Translations under genes and position numbers: made by a program | Shown: positions 56,138-64,000 of the stretch, in pieces | Layout: every line of letters begins with the position of its first letter | Position numbering within the stretch: position 1 is the first letter of the stretch | The notes under the pieces: model-generated | The model's input: the letters and a program-made list of their open reading frames with translations, nothing else | Told to the model about the DNA's origin: nothing | Databases searched by the model: none | DNA from: Chlorobium sp. | GTDB taxonomy: Bacteria; Bacteroidota; Chlorobiia; Chlorobiales; Chlorobiaceae | NCBI GenBank assembly: GCA_005843825.1 | Contig: SZXX01000016.1 | Span: forward strand, 1-64,000 | Length of the DNA: 64,000 nucleotides | Reading direction: 5' to 3'

Positions 56138-57118
56138 ATGAATGCGCTAGAAAAAAAGTTTCTTGAGCAGATCAGAACAAGGCGACTGGTCGAAGAGGGT
56201 GACAGGGTACTTGTCGCTGTTTCCGGAGGGCCGGATTCGATGGCAATGCTTTCACTGTTCGGAGCAGTAAAGGCTGTACTGCATTGTGACCTTGCAGTTG
56301 CTCACTGCAATTTTCAGCTTCGGGGTTCAGAAAGTAATATGGATGAATGTTTTGTTAAAGATCAATGCATATCACTTGGCCTCGAGTGTTTTGTGGAACA
56401 GTTTGGTACTCTGCGTTTTGCCGCAGAGTGCAGGAAGTCCGTCGAGGAGACCGCCAGGATTCTGAGATATGGTTTTTTTGAAAAGGTGATAGCTGAGAAA
56501 GGGTTCACAAAGATAGCAACAGGTCATCATGTCAATGATAATGCCGAGACGATTCTTTTCAATTTATTCAGGGGTGTTTCTCTTCCGGGGTTAAAAGGCA
56601 TCAGGGCTCAAAATGGTAAAATCATCAGACCGATGCTTCTGTTTCATAAATCCGATATTATCTCGTATCTGAAGGAGAAAGGTATTGCCAGCAGAACCGA
56701 TACCAGTAACCTTGTCAACGACTATGACAGAAATTTTATCAGGAATCGTATTATTCCTGTGATTGAAGAGCGCTTTCCTTATAAACTCATGCCATCGCTT
56801 CAAAGACTGTCGGAACAGGCGGGGGAGCTGGAGGAGTTTCTTGAACTATATTTTGAGAATCTTGTTGAGCGTGAGCCGGGTCTCTCTCTTACAGACGGGA
56901 TGCTTGATGTTCCGGCACTGCAACGGCTTATGATTTTTGAGCAGAAAGAGGTTTTCAAACGCGCTTTACAGGATATGGAAGCTCCTGTTGACACTCAAAC
57001 GCTTCAGAAACTGGTCGATCTTCTCCATACCCAGCCGGGAAAAATGGTCATGACCGGCGGTCAATTGCGGGTGCTATGGAAAGGATCATCGCTTTATTTT
57101 GTACGCGATACTCATTAA
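56138..57118 (+). CDS. tilS: tRNA(Ile)-lysidine synthetase TilS
   Basis: Converts the wobble cytidine of the CAU-anticodon isoleucine tRNA to lysidine with ATP and lysine. The 326-residue product has the PP-loop VSGGPDSMAML (SGGPDS 29-34), LAVAHCNFQLRG, ATGHHVNDNAETILFNLFRG and RTDTSNLVNDYDRNFIRNRIIP. It is the shorter form, lacking most of the C-terminal domains of E. coli TilS. A strong AAAGGAGAG lies about 12 nt before the ATG. Confidence 0.95.
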   Translation: MNALEKKFLEQIRTRRLVEEGDRVLVAVSGGPDSMAMLSLFGAVKAVLHCDLAVAHCNFQLRGSESNMDECFVKDQCISLGLECFVEQFGTLRFAAECRKSVEETARILRYGFFEKVIAEKGFTKIATGHHVNDNAETILFNLFRGVSLPGLKGIRAQNGKIIRPMLLFHKSDIISYLKEKGIASRTDTSNLVNDYDRNFIRNRIIPVIEERFPYKLMPSLQRLSEQAGELEEFLELYFENLVEREPGLSLTDGMLDVPALQRLMIFEQKEVFKRALQDMEAPVDTQTLQKLVDLLHTQPGKMVMTGGQLRVLWKGSSLYFVRDTH

Positions 57119-57130
57119 GCTGTAAAGCGG

Positions 57131-58165
57131 TTACTCTTTTTGCTTCGCGCGTTGGAAGAGTTCAATCGGCAGATTGGTATGAATGATCACTGATTCGAGG
57201 TTCTGCTGGATCTCGATTTTATTAAGCAGTTGTTTTGTCTGCCCGCCTGTTCTCGTTCCTGAAAGTTCAGACAGTTTAAGTGCTCCCCAAAGGAATGTTG
57301 AGGCAAAATAAGCGCCTTTTCGACTTGCATATACCCATTCGCTCTGCCCTTCCAGACCATTGTTTAACTTTACAGAGAGTGCCAGATTCTGGATACGGTT
57401 CAGGTTTCCCAGGGTTTGTATATCCCCGTTTGCCGAGGTGAGGCTTTGGAGAGCCCCTATGGTCCAGGCAACAGATGGCAGCGCAAACCAGAGATGTGAT
57501 TTGTAGACGGCCTTATTGATGAGTGTTGTGGATAGAGAGTCTCTCTGATAAAAGCTCCCGGTTGGTATGAGGAACTCCTTCAGCATTTTTCTGTTGCTTG
57601 CCAGTGCAATTTTCCTCGAACTGAGAGGGCAGAGCCAGAGGGTGCTGTCCATGGAGTAGCATTGGCGGCCGCCAATTATTTCAGAAGTTGTGCTGTTTTT
57701 TCTGAGAAACGATTCAGGGAGTTTTTCGGAAACCGGCCCCCAGGCAATTCCAAGAAACTCCTGCTCTTTATACCCATGGCGTTTGAAACTGATCAACAGT
57801 GTGTCAACGTCCAGAGATGGATTGATATTCGCTGTTTTCAAAAGGGTGTTTAGGCTGCCTTTCGCCTCGAACAGCGGAGCCTTTTTAAGGGAGTCAGGAA
57901 TGATTTTCTGCCACAGAGAGCTTAGGCGGATATCTTTAAGGCCGATGTAAATCAGGGCATCACTCTTTCCCGGAATGTGCTCTACAATAGTTTTAAGCTC
58001 AGGGCTTAAGGGCTCAGGCTGAAGCCGCTGTTTCGGATAGTTGATCCAGAGAACAACAGCAAGAAAGCAGAGAAAACCGATAACGCTTATTGACATGAGG
58101 AGTCCCGGTCCTTTTTTCAGGGAGCGCTTTTCGGGTGTTGCTTCAGGTTCGGCATTCCTTGGCAT
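57131..58165 (-). CDS. Membrane-anchored protein, function unknown
   Basis: 344-residue protein with a positively charged N-terminus (KRSLKKGP) and a single membrane segment (about 22-41, LLMSISVIGFLCFLAVVLWI), so most of it should face the periplasm. The soluble part has short repeats of the type DALIYIGLKDIRLSSLW and IALASNRKMLKEFL, similar to the pattern in DUF3352-like proteins, but I cannot name the family with confidence. It starts 13 nt after the rnhA stop and is probably co-transcribed with it. Confidence 0.8.
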   Translation of the reverse strand: MPRNAEPEATPEKRSLKKGPGLLMSISVIGFLCFLAVVLWINYPKQRLQPEPLSPELKTIVEHIPGKSDALIYIGLKDIRLSSLWQKIIPDSLKKAPLFEAKGSLNTLLKTANINPSLDVDTLLISFKRHGYKEQEFLGIAWGPVSEKLPESFLRKNSTTSEIIGGRQCYSMDSTLWLCPLSSRKIALASNRKMLKEFLIPTGSFYQRDSLSTTLINKAVYKSHLWFALPSVAWTIGALQSLTSANGDIQTLGNLNRIQNLALSVKLNNGLEGQSEWVYASRKGAYFASTFLWGALKLSELSGTRTGGQTKQLLNKIEIQQNLESVIIHTNLPIELFQRAKQKE

Positions 58166-58178
58166 ACTTCAAAAGAGA

Positions 58179-58619
58179 TTAGGAATTGGTTTTGATAGCT
58201 TGACGGGCAAGTTCATCACAGCGGTTGTTGTACGGGTTGTCGCTGTGGCCCTTTACTTTATGGAAGGTAACGTCCTGTAATCTAATTAACGTCAGTATTT
58301 TTTGCCAAAGATCAACGTTTTCCACATTTTTTTTTGCCGCTGTTTTCCAGTTATTCGCTGTCCATCGTTTCAGCCACCCTTCATTGATGGCGTTGACGAG
58401 ATAGCTGGAGTCGCTGTACAGGTGAACCTCGCAAGGCTCCTTGAGTGCTTGGAGCGCTTCAATGGCTGCGCTGAGCTCCATGCGGTTATTGGTTGTGGCG
58501 GGTGAGAACCCTGAGATTTCACGGATTGAAGCGCCATACATCAGGAGAGCTCCCCATCCGCCTTTTCCGGGATTGCCGCTGCAGGCGCCGTCGGTGTATA
58601 TGATTATTTTTTTTTTCAT
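58179..58619 (-). CDS. rnhA: Ribonuclease HI
   Basis: Degrades RNA in RNA-DNA hybrids during replication and repair. The 146-residue product has all active-site residues: Asp10 (YTDGACSGNPGKGGWG), Glu48 (NNRMELSAAIEAL), Asp70 (HLYSDSSYLVNAI) and the late Asp in NRCDELARQA; VKGHSDNPYNNR holds the catalytic His. ATG 58619 gives the family start; six more codons are open upstream. The start is just beyond the rpmB terminator, leaving little room for a separate promoter, so partial readthrough is likely. Confidence 0.96.
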   Translation of the reverse strand: MKKKIIIYTDGACSGNPGKGGWGALLMYGASIREISGFSPATTNNRMELSAAIEALQALKEPCEVHLYSDSSYLVNAINEGWLKRWTANNWKTAAKKNVENVDLWQKILTLIRLQDVTFHKVKGHSDNPYNNRCDELARQAIKTNS

Positions 58620-58627
58620 CGACAAAA

Positions 58628-58657
58628 AAAGGCTCAACCTTGAATGGTTGAGCCTTT
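58628..58657 (-). terminator. Rho-independent terminator of rpmB
   Basis: 12-bp inverted repeat (aaaggctcaacc / ggttgagccttt) around a 6-nt loop with seven T following on the minus strand; 44 nt past the rpmB stop. Confidence 0.9.
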
Positions 58658-58701
58658 ATAAGATAGTGAAAAATCTTGTATGACCGGTTGTCGCCGAGGA
58701 C

Positions 58702-58920
58702 TTACTTTAACAGTTTAGCAAGTTCAGCTGTTCCGGTTTTAGCGATAATTTTCATGGCTTTTGCTGAAAGCTTAACCTTTACAAAGCGCTTTTCTTCTTC
58801 AATCCAGATTCTTTTTGTATGGAGGTTCGGCTCAAAACGGGTACGGACGTGGTTGTTCGCATGGGAAACCGTATTGCCGTACTTAGGTCTTTTACCGGTC
58901 AGTAAACAAACTTTAGACAT
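58702..58920 (-). CDS. rpmB: 50S ribosomal protein L28
   Basis: Large-subunit ribosomal protein of 72 residues: [38 protein letters not shown] and [16 protein letters not shown] are the family blocks. It is not linked to rpmG here. The gene is followed by a strong terminator. Confidence 0.97.
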   Translation of the reverse strand: MSKVCLLTGKRPKYGNTVSHANNHVRTRFEPNLHTKRIWIEEEKRFVKVKLSAKAMKIIAKTGTAELAKLLK

Positions 58921-58992
58921 GGTGCTATCAATTGGTGTTAAAAAAACGTCACGGAATATAACAATAGTTTTACAAACCGGAAACGTATTGTT

Positions 58993-59985
58993 TCAAGGCC
59001 GGATACCGACAGCGCAAACCATCATTGATATGACATAGAGCAGTGTGCCGAAGGAGTTATACCATACTGCTTTTTCCCTTGGATTTGCAATCAGGATTTT
59101 CTGCATCGGCAGCTGAGCGACCAGAAGAATCAGGGCAATCACGGTCGTGGTCATTGATCCTTTCAGCAGAAGAATGGATATGGCTGCAAGCTGGGCTGCA
59201 TCCATTACAACAGAGGCAAGTATCGCAGCTTTCTTCTCACCGAGCTGCACCGGAATTGAGGCAACCTTGCGGATATTGTCGCCAACAACTGATTTAAAGT
59301 CGTTCAGCGTCATTATACCGTGTGCTCCGAGTGAAAAAATAATGGCTAAAGCAATGGTTTCCCTTGAAGGGATGCCTTGTGTAATGGAAAAACTGCCAGT
59401 CAGCCATGAGACTCCTTCATAGGCAAGGCCGACAATAAGATTGCCGAACCATCCGTTTCTTTTAGCCCTGATAGGCGGGCCGGAGTATGCGTGCGACATG
59501 AGCACACCGACAAAAGCAATGACGACCACATAGGGGTGAATGGAGAGCGCAACAAGAAAGCCTGTAATGATCAGGCCGAAGGTAATAAGCCAGCTGGCAG
59601 ATTTTGATATTTTACCTGCAGGGATTGGACGGTCAGGTTCATTGATGGCGTCAACTTCACGGTCAAAGTAGTCGTTCATGGTCTGCGACATAGCGCACAT
59701 GAGCGGTCCGGCAAGAAGAATGCCTCGAAGAAGAATAGACCAGTTTGCGGTAATGCCTTCACCGGTTGAAACGACACCACAGGCAAACGCCCACATGGGC
59801 GGGAACCAGGTGACCGGTTTCATGAGCGGAAGGATAGCGGAAGGCTCAATGCGGAATCCTGGCTTGTTGACGTTATCCAGAGCCTTCTGGATGGCCTTTT
59901 GCCTGGCATCGCTTACTCCTGACAGGCGAAGCTTGTCGGAGATGTTCTGATGCATTTCAGGGTTTAGCGTGTCGCGTCCGTTCAT
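58993..59985 (-). CDS. bchG: Bacteriochlorophyll synthase BchG
   Basis: Esterifies bacteriochlorophyllide a with a polyprenyl tail, the last step to the reaction-centre pigment. The 330-residue UbiA-family prenyltransferase has several membrane helices, LKPVTWFPPMWAFACGVVS-like start (LMKPVTWFPPMWAF), the first Asp-rich motif NDYFDREVDAINEPDRPIP, GPPIRAKRNGWFG and the second motif HGIMTLNDFKSVVGD. These match BchG of purple bacteria closely; the bacteriochlorophyll c enzyme BchK is more divergent. The first 45 residues are an extension absent in purple bacteria. ATG 59985 is chosen over an in-frame TTG at 59991. Confidence 0.93.
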   Translation of the reverse strand: MNGRDTLNPEMHQNISDKLRLSGVSDARQKAIQKALDNVNKPGFRIEPSAILPLMKPVTWFPPMWAFACGVVSTGEGITANWSILLRGILLAGPLMCAMSQTMNDYFDREVDAINEPDRPIPAGKISKSASWLITFGLIITGFLVALSIHPYVVVIAFVGVLMSHAYSGPPIRAKRNGWFGNLIVGLAYEGVSWLTGSFSITQGIPSRETIALAIIFSLGAHGIMTLNDFKSVVGDNIRKVASIPVQLGEKKAAILASVVMDAAQLAAISILLLKGSMTTTVIALILLVAQLPMQKILIANPREKAVWYNSFGTLLYVISMMVCAVGIRP

Positions 59986-60060
59986 GGGCAATAATGATTC
60001 TCACTTCGGCTCGAAAACAAGGCAGTTAGTATACAAGTTTTTTGATAAAAAGATAAGGAT

Positions 60061-61116
60061 TTAGTTCATGCCCGCAGAGTATCGTCGAGAGAGTTCAGCA
60101 TTTATTTGCAGAATCGTAGTAAACCTTTTTTCGGTTTGACCACTTTCCAGAGCCTCTTTTGCTAAAATAAAGCCTTCCTTGATGCAGGGTACTTTTCCCG
60201 AAACATAACAGGCCATTGCAGTGGTGTAAAGGGATGCATCCATGTGTGCTGCAGGTGCACTCCCGTCAAGGATACGGCGGATAATAAGTGCGTTTTCGTC
60301 CCGGTCTCCACCCTGGATCTCCGATAATGCATGTCTGGTCAATCCGAAGTCTTCAGGATGAACTGTATGCCGGGTGACAGAGCCGTTTTCGATTTCTATA
60401 ATATAGGTTGGGCCGTTAAGGCTTGGTTCATCAAGCGCTACGCCTTCTTCAGTCATGGAATGAACAACCATTGCGTGGCGGGTGCCTGTCTGTAACAGCA
60501 CTTCAGTATAGAGTTCCATAAGTTCAGGTTTGAAAACACCCACAAGCTGCCGTTTTGACCGGGCTGGATTAATGAGAGGCCCCAGAATGTTGAAAATCGT
60601 TCTTATGGCCAGTTCGCGGCGTATATGGGCTACCTTTTTCATTGAAGGGTGGTAGAGGGGAGCAAAAAGGAAGGCGAATCCTGTTCGTTCAAACAGCTCT
60701 TTTGTTGCTTCCGGCGGAAGATCGATAACGAAGCCGAGTGCTTCAAGAACATCAGCGCTGCCGCAATTGCTTGTTACTGAACGGTTACCATGCTTGGCAA
60801 TGCTGACACCGGCACTGTTTGCAATAATTGATGCGGTCGTTGAAATATTAAAAGTGCCGGCATGATCACCTCCTGTGCCGCAGGTATCGACAGCGTCATC
60901 ATCAAGCACAATCGTGTCTGCCTTCTCGATAAGGCTGTAATATGCGCCTGTGACTTCCCCGGGAGTAACCCCTTTTTGTTGAAGGAGTGCGAGCAATGCG
61001 GCTATGACAATTTCGGAAAACCGGCCATCCATAATGCTGTTCATGCAGAATGTCATTTCTTCCTGCGAAAAATTGTCGCCTTCAAGAAGCTTTTGCAGTA
61101 ACTTTTTTTGAGGCAT
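60061..61116 (-). CDS. trpD: Anthranilate phosphoribosyltransferase
   Basis: Second step of tryptophan synthesis: joins anthranilate to phosphoribosyl pyrophosphate. The 351-residue product has [18 protein letters not shown] with the PRPP loop (GTGGD, 80-84), the [21 protein letters not shown] motif and [12 protein letters not shown]. Length is standard. It stands apart from other trp genes. Confidence 0.97.
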   Translation of the reverse strand: MPQKKLLQKLLEGDNFSQEEMTFCMNSIMDGRFSEIVIAALLALLQQKGVTPGEVTGAYYSLIEKADTIVLDDDAVDTCGTGGDHAGTFNISTTASIIANSAGVSIAKHGNRSVTSNCGSADVLEALGFVIDLPPEATKELFERTGFAFLFAPLYHPSMKKVAHIRRELAIRTIFNILGPLINPARSKRQLVGVFKPELMELYTEVLLQTGTRHAMVVHSMTEEGVALDEPSLNGPTYIIEIENGSVTRHTVHPEDFGLTRHALSEIQGGDRDENALIIRRILDGSAPAAHMDASLYTTAMACYVSGKVPCIKEGFILAKEALESGQTEKRFTTILQINAELSRRYSAGMN

Positions 61117-61237
61117 GAAGCAGATTGGTTGGCAAATAAGTGCGAATATTCGTAAATGTAAATAATAAGAAGAATTGCTTGTATTGTAAAAGACTCATTA
61201 CAGATGCTCCGTAATTTCCAAGAATATATTGCAACTT

Positions 61238-62332
61238 ATGGATATTAAACAGATAACCCCATACAGCGAAAAAGCTCTCGGGATGGTTCTTGCGAAAATG
61301 ATGAGTCGGGCACTTGACTCCTGTATTGTTACCGATCTTTCTGTTATCCGCTGGCTTACCGGTTTCAGCGGTTCAAATGCAAGGCTGGTTGTTACCCCTG
61401 AAAAAAGCTGGTTGTTTACGGATTTCAGATATAAAGAGCAGGCCAGTCGTGAGGTTGAATATGCCGAAGTGGTTATTGCAGCTGACGGATTTTCGGCAGA
61501 GCTTGCATCAGGTCGATATCCCCTTGGAGAAACGGTTGGGCTCCAGTCTGATAAAATCACATGGCACGAAGCCTCTCAGCTTATTGAACAGCTTCATGGT
61601 AAACAGCTGGTAATACCTGTTGATTCTTTTTTCGATGAGTTCAGGATGATCAAGCATGAGATTGAGCTTGTGAAGATGCGTCGAGCTGCTGAAATCAGCG
61701 AACTGGTATTGGCAGAAGTGCTTACCATGATTTCACCATCTGTAACGGAACTTGATATTGCTGCTGAAATTTCTTTTCAGCATAAAAAGCTTGGGGCAGA
61801 TAAAGACTCTTTTGAGCCTATAGTGGCCGGTGGTCCCCGATCTGCCATGCCTCATGCCCGGCCGTCAAGGGCTGTTTTCAAGTCAGGAGAGCTGATTGTT
61901 ATCGATATGGGATGTGTCTATGAAGGATATGCATCCGACATGACCAGGACTGTTGCGCTTGGTCATGTATCAACCGAAGCCCGTAATGTCTATCGAATCG
62001 TGAAAGAGGCTCAGGCTCTCGGCCTGGCTTCGACAAAGTGCGGCATGAAGGCTCAGGAGCTTGATGGCGAGGTGCGACGGTTTATTACTGCTCATGGGTA
62101 CGGTAATGAGTTTGGCCACGGACTTGGTCATGGTGTAGGTCTTGAGGTGCATGAGGAACCAAGGATCAGCCTGAAAGGGGAGTGCATACTGAAGGAGAAT
62201 ATGGTTTTTACTATTGAGCCTGGGATCTATCTGCCGGGAAAATTCGGGGTTCGTATAGAGGATACGGTGGTGATGGGGCCGAATGGTGTTACTCCGTTTC
62301 AGAGCTTCAGTAAAGAGCTTATAGAATTATGA
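61238..62332 (+). CDS. M24 metallopeptidase (Xaa-Pro aminopeptidase type)
   Basis: Di-metal peptidase that removes N-terminal residues before proline. The 364-residue product has an N-terminal creatinase-like domain (VTDLSVIRWLTGFSGSNARLVV, FTDFRYKEQA) and the pita-bread domain with the five metal ligands: both Asp in IDMGCVYEGYASDMTRT, His in FGHGLGHGVGLEVHEEP, Glu in TIEPGIY and Glu in RIEDTVV. ATG 61238 is preferred over a TTG at 61229. It is followed 23 nt later by cutA. Confidence 0.93.
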   Translation: MDIKQITPYSEKALGMVLAKMMSRALDSCIVTDLSVIRWLTGFSGSNARLVVTPEKSWLFTDFRYKEQASREVEYAEVVIAADGFSAELASGRYPLGETVGLQSDKITWHEASQLIEQLHGKQLVIPVDSFFDEFRMIKHEIELVKMRRAAEISELVLAEVLTMISPSVTELDIAAEISFQHKKLGADKDSFEPIVAGGPRSAMPHARPSRAVFKSGELIVIDMGCVYEGYASDMTRTVALGHVSTEARNVYRIVKEAQALGLASTKCGMKAQELDGEVRRFITAHGYGNEFGHGLGHGVGLEVHEEPRISLKGECILKENMVFTIEPGIYLPGKFGVRIEDTVVMGPNGVTPFQSFSKELIEL

Positions 62333-62355
62333 TTGTTTAATTTTCTTCTGAGAGC

Positions 62356-62685
62356 ATGGAGAGTAAGTATTGCATGGTTATTACCACTGCTCCTGATCGG
62401 GAGGAAGCTGAAAACCTGGCGGACGGTATTCTTGGCAATCGTCTCGCGGCCTGCGTGCAGTTGAGTGATATCAGGAGTTTTTTTCTATGGGAAGGAACAA
62501 CGCAGAAAGAGAGTGAAGTTGCTCTCTATATCAAAACCACAGAAGCGTGTTACAGTGATCTTGAAGCCTATATTCTTGAACACCACTCCTACGATGTGCC
62601 TGAAATTATAAAGCTGCCCGTAACCGGCGGATTGCCCGCTTATCTGAACTGGCTCGACTCAACTACCGCTTCGCCGAAAGCCTGA
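62356..62685 (+). CDS. cutA: CutA divalent-cation tolerance protein
   Basis: Small trimeric PII-like protein linked to copper and other metal tolerance; its biochemical role is still unclear. The 109-residue product shows TAPDREEAENLADGILGNRLAACVQL, the SFFLWEGTTQKESEVAL strand region and HHSYDVPEIIKLPVTGGLPAYLNW. Length is standard. Probably co-transcribed with the peptidase gene upstream. Confidence 0.95.
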   Translation: MESKYCMVITTAPDREEAENLADGILGNRLAACVQLSDIRSFFLWEGTTQKESEVALYIKTTEACYSDLEAYILEHHSYDVPEIIKLPVTGGLPAYLNWLDSTTASPKA

Positions 62686-62723
62686 ACATTCAGGATGGCA
62701 ATCAACCACAATATTTCAGCCTG

Positions 62724-63893
62724 TCAGCTTCGCTGAAGCAAAGCTCTGATGTCAGCGGTGAAGGATGCCATGACGAGCAAGGGGCTGGCGTTGCGTTCGA
62801 TGGCGCGGATTGCATCTTCGGTGATGGTTGATATCTGGAAGAAATCAGGATTGGGAAAGTTATGAGCAAAACGGTCAATAGCATCGCTGATGTCCGGATT
62901 GTTCAGTTCCTGAAAGTCGGGTTTGATCCGGCGGTGGTTGACATCCTGAAAGAAGAGCAGGAGAGCGGCAAGAAAAAGTGAGAGTTCACTCCGCGAAAGG
63001 TTTTTTGCGTTTTGTTCGCATGCAGTGATGGCTTCATGGAAGCGGCTTGGTGTCAGCACCAGACGAAGGTAGTCGAGCGCCTGGTTGCGAAGCATAATGG
63101 TTGCTGTTTCCGACTCTGTGCTGTCGCGGCTGTTGATAAGCTCCCATGCAAGGCGAAGGTTTCCTCTTGAAAAACTTACAATAAAGCTCAGTTCAGGCTC
63201 CTTGATTTCCGGACGGTTTTCCTGCAGCCAGAGCTTAAGTTCTCCTGCTGTAACCCGTGAAAATTTGATGGCCTGGCATCGTGAGCGGATTGTGGGCAGC
63301 AGGGCTTCAGGTCTTGATGAAACTAGAATAAACAGAACGTGGGGAGGCGGTTCTTCAAGGAGTTTCAATATCTTGTTGGCGGCCGAAGGGTGAAGGCGCT
63401 CTGCCTGCGAAATAATAAAAATCTTTTTACTCCCCTCTCTTGGCATAAAAGACGCCTTATGCTGAAGGGTGATAATCTGTTCTGTCAGAATTCCCATGGA
63501 GCGCTCCATGGCAGGGGAAAAATAGGGGTTCAGCTTCTTTTGTTCGATCAGTGCATCGTACCGCTCTTTTGCTTCTGTAAAGCGCTTATTCTCTTTTTTG
63601 GCTGAGTCACCCGGATCGAGCAGGGCCGATTCTACCGGGAAAATATACTCAACATTCGGATGCATGAACGACTGAATTTGCATACAGTCAGGGCATGTTC
63701 CGCAAGCTCCTTCACTTTCAGAAGCATCAGCTGATCGACAGTTGAATATGGAGGCAATTTCAAAGGCTGCTGATTCCTTCCCCGACCCTTCCGGGCCGGT
63801 GAAAAGGTAAGCATGTGCGAATCTCTCTGTTTCAAGCGCTTTCCGAAGGGTTCGGATTTGCTGTTTCTGACCAATAATGTTTTTCCAGCTCAT
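62724..63893 (-). CDS. holB: DNA polymerase III delta' subunit
   Basis: Clamp-loader subunit of the replicative polymerase. The 389-residue AAA+ protein starts MSWKNIIGQKQQIRTLRKAL, with a modified P-loop TGPEGSGKES (about 32-41), a zinc-binding module (four Cys between 52 and 70, CRSADASESEGACGTCPDC), KIFIISQAERLHPSAANKILKLLEEPP and the sensor LVSSRPEALLPTIRSRCQ. The zinc module and SRC motif also occur in DnaX, but the length and lack of a long C-terminal domain favour delta'. It starts 16 nt after the ilvE stop. Confidence 0.9.
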   Translation of the reverse strand: MSWKNIIGQKQQIRTLRKALETERFAHAYLFTGPEGSGKESAAFEIASIFNCRSADASESEGACGTCPDCMQIQSFMHPNVEYIFPVESALLDPGDSAKKENKRFTEAKERYDALIEQKKLNPYFSPAMERSMGILTEQIITLQHKASFMPREGSKKIFIISQAERLHPSAANKILKLLEEPPPHVLFILVSSRPEALLPTIRSRCQAIKFSRVTAGELKLWLQENRPEIKEPELSFIVSFSRGNLRLAWELINSRDSTESETATIMLRNQALDYLRLVLTPSRFHEAITACEQNAKNLSRSELSLFLAALLLFFQDVNHRRIKPDFQELNNPDISDAIDRFAHNFPNPDFFQISTITEDAIRAIERNASPLLVMASFTADIRALLQRS

Positions 63894-63909
63894 GCCTCTC
63901 TTGCCGGCC

Positions 63910-64000
63910 TCAGATAAAGGTCAGCCAGTTGTATGGGTCTTCACCGGTCTGAACGATTTTCAGGTACGCATGCTGCAGTGCTTCGGTAATAGGGCCGCGT
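63910..64000 (-). CDS. ilvE: Branched-chain amino acid aminotransferase, 3' end only
   Basis: Last 29 codons of a minus-strand gene that enters from the right edge: RGPITEALQHAYLKIVQTGE then DPYNWLTFI and a TGA stop (63910-63912). The R-G-P-I-T-E motif followed by a Tyr-Lys-Ile stretch is typical of the C-terminus of IlvE-type transaminases. Only 91 nt are visible, so the call rests on this short piece. Confidence 0.7.
   Translation of the reverse strand, partial: RGPITEALQHAYLKIVQTGEDPYNWLTFI

Overview
The window reads as chromosome from a green sulfur bacterium (Chlorobiaceae, Chlorobium/Pelodictyon type). The evidence is the gene content: a reaction-centre cytochrome c of the PscC type (32853-33494), bacteriochlorophyll synthase BchG (58993-59985), a 1186-residue pyruvate:ferredoxin oxidoreductase and PEP carboxylase (both expected for reductive TCA carbon fixation), a TatA, an HprK/HPF pair, and the compact housekeeping arrangement usual for this group. 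No rRNA or tRNA gene was found. Species assignment is not possible from reading alone.

Region 1-8678 is a complete type I-F (Ypest) CRISPR-Cas locus, all on the minus strand: cas1, cas2-3 fusion, csy1 (cas8f), csy2 (cas5f), csy3 (cas7f), cas6f, an A/T-rich leader and a 28-nt-repeat array that runs off the left edge. Catalytic residues of Cas1 and Cas6f are intact, and several genes are joined by 4-nt start/stop overlaps, so the system looks functional. Next to it (8916-10583) is a small DNA-damage neighbourhood: an unknown ORF, a decayed umuD with an in-frame amber codon, and an SRAP (YedK/HMCES) protein.

Region 10595-25879 is core: a lipoprotein, acs, leuS, pnp, panC, rsmI (minus), oppF and sppA (plus), an outer-membrane porin and comM (minus). 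Region 25880-29835 is an A/T-rich accessory patch: a gene-free stretch with ORF debris, an H-NS-like nucleoid protein, a secreted alpha/beta hydrolase, a small exported charged protein and an intact IS4-family insertion sequence with perfect 19-bp ends and a 9-bp target duplication.

Region 29836-45266 holds ppc, pscC, queF, a tightly overlapping methyltransferase-DUF4905-xerC operon, hpf-hprK followed by an oligopeptide-binding lipoprotein and one Opp permease, ruvB, a TPR lipoprotein, and a solitary contractile-tail sheath gene with no other tail genes around it. Region 45384-64000 is core metabolism and information processing: nifJ, rlmB, gcvH-gcvPA, dapA, a TfoX-domain protein, recN, tatA, psd, tilS, a membrane-anchored unknown protein, rnhA, rpmB, bchG, trpD, an M24 peptidase, cutA, holB and the 3' end of ilvE.

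I found no clearly undescribed system. The items most worth a second look are the I-F locus in a green sulfur bacterium, the orphan tail sheath, the H-NS-like protein in the accessory patch, the broken umuD beside the CRISPR locus, and the XerC operon with its DUF4905 partner.
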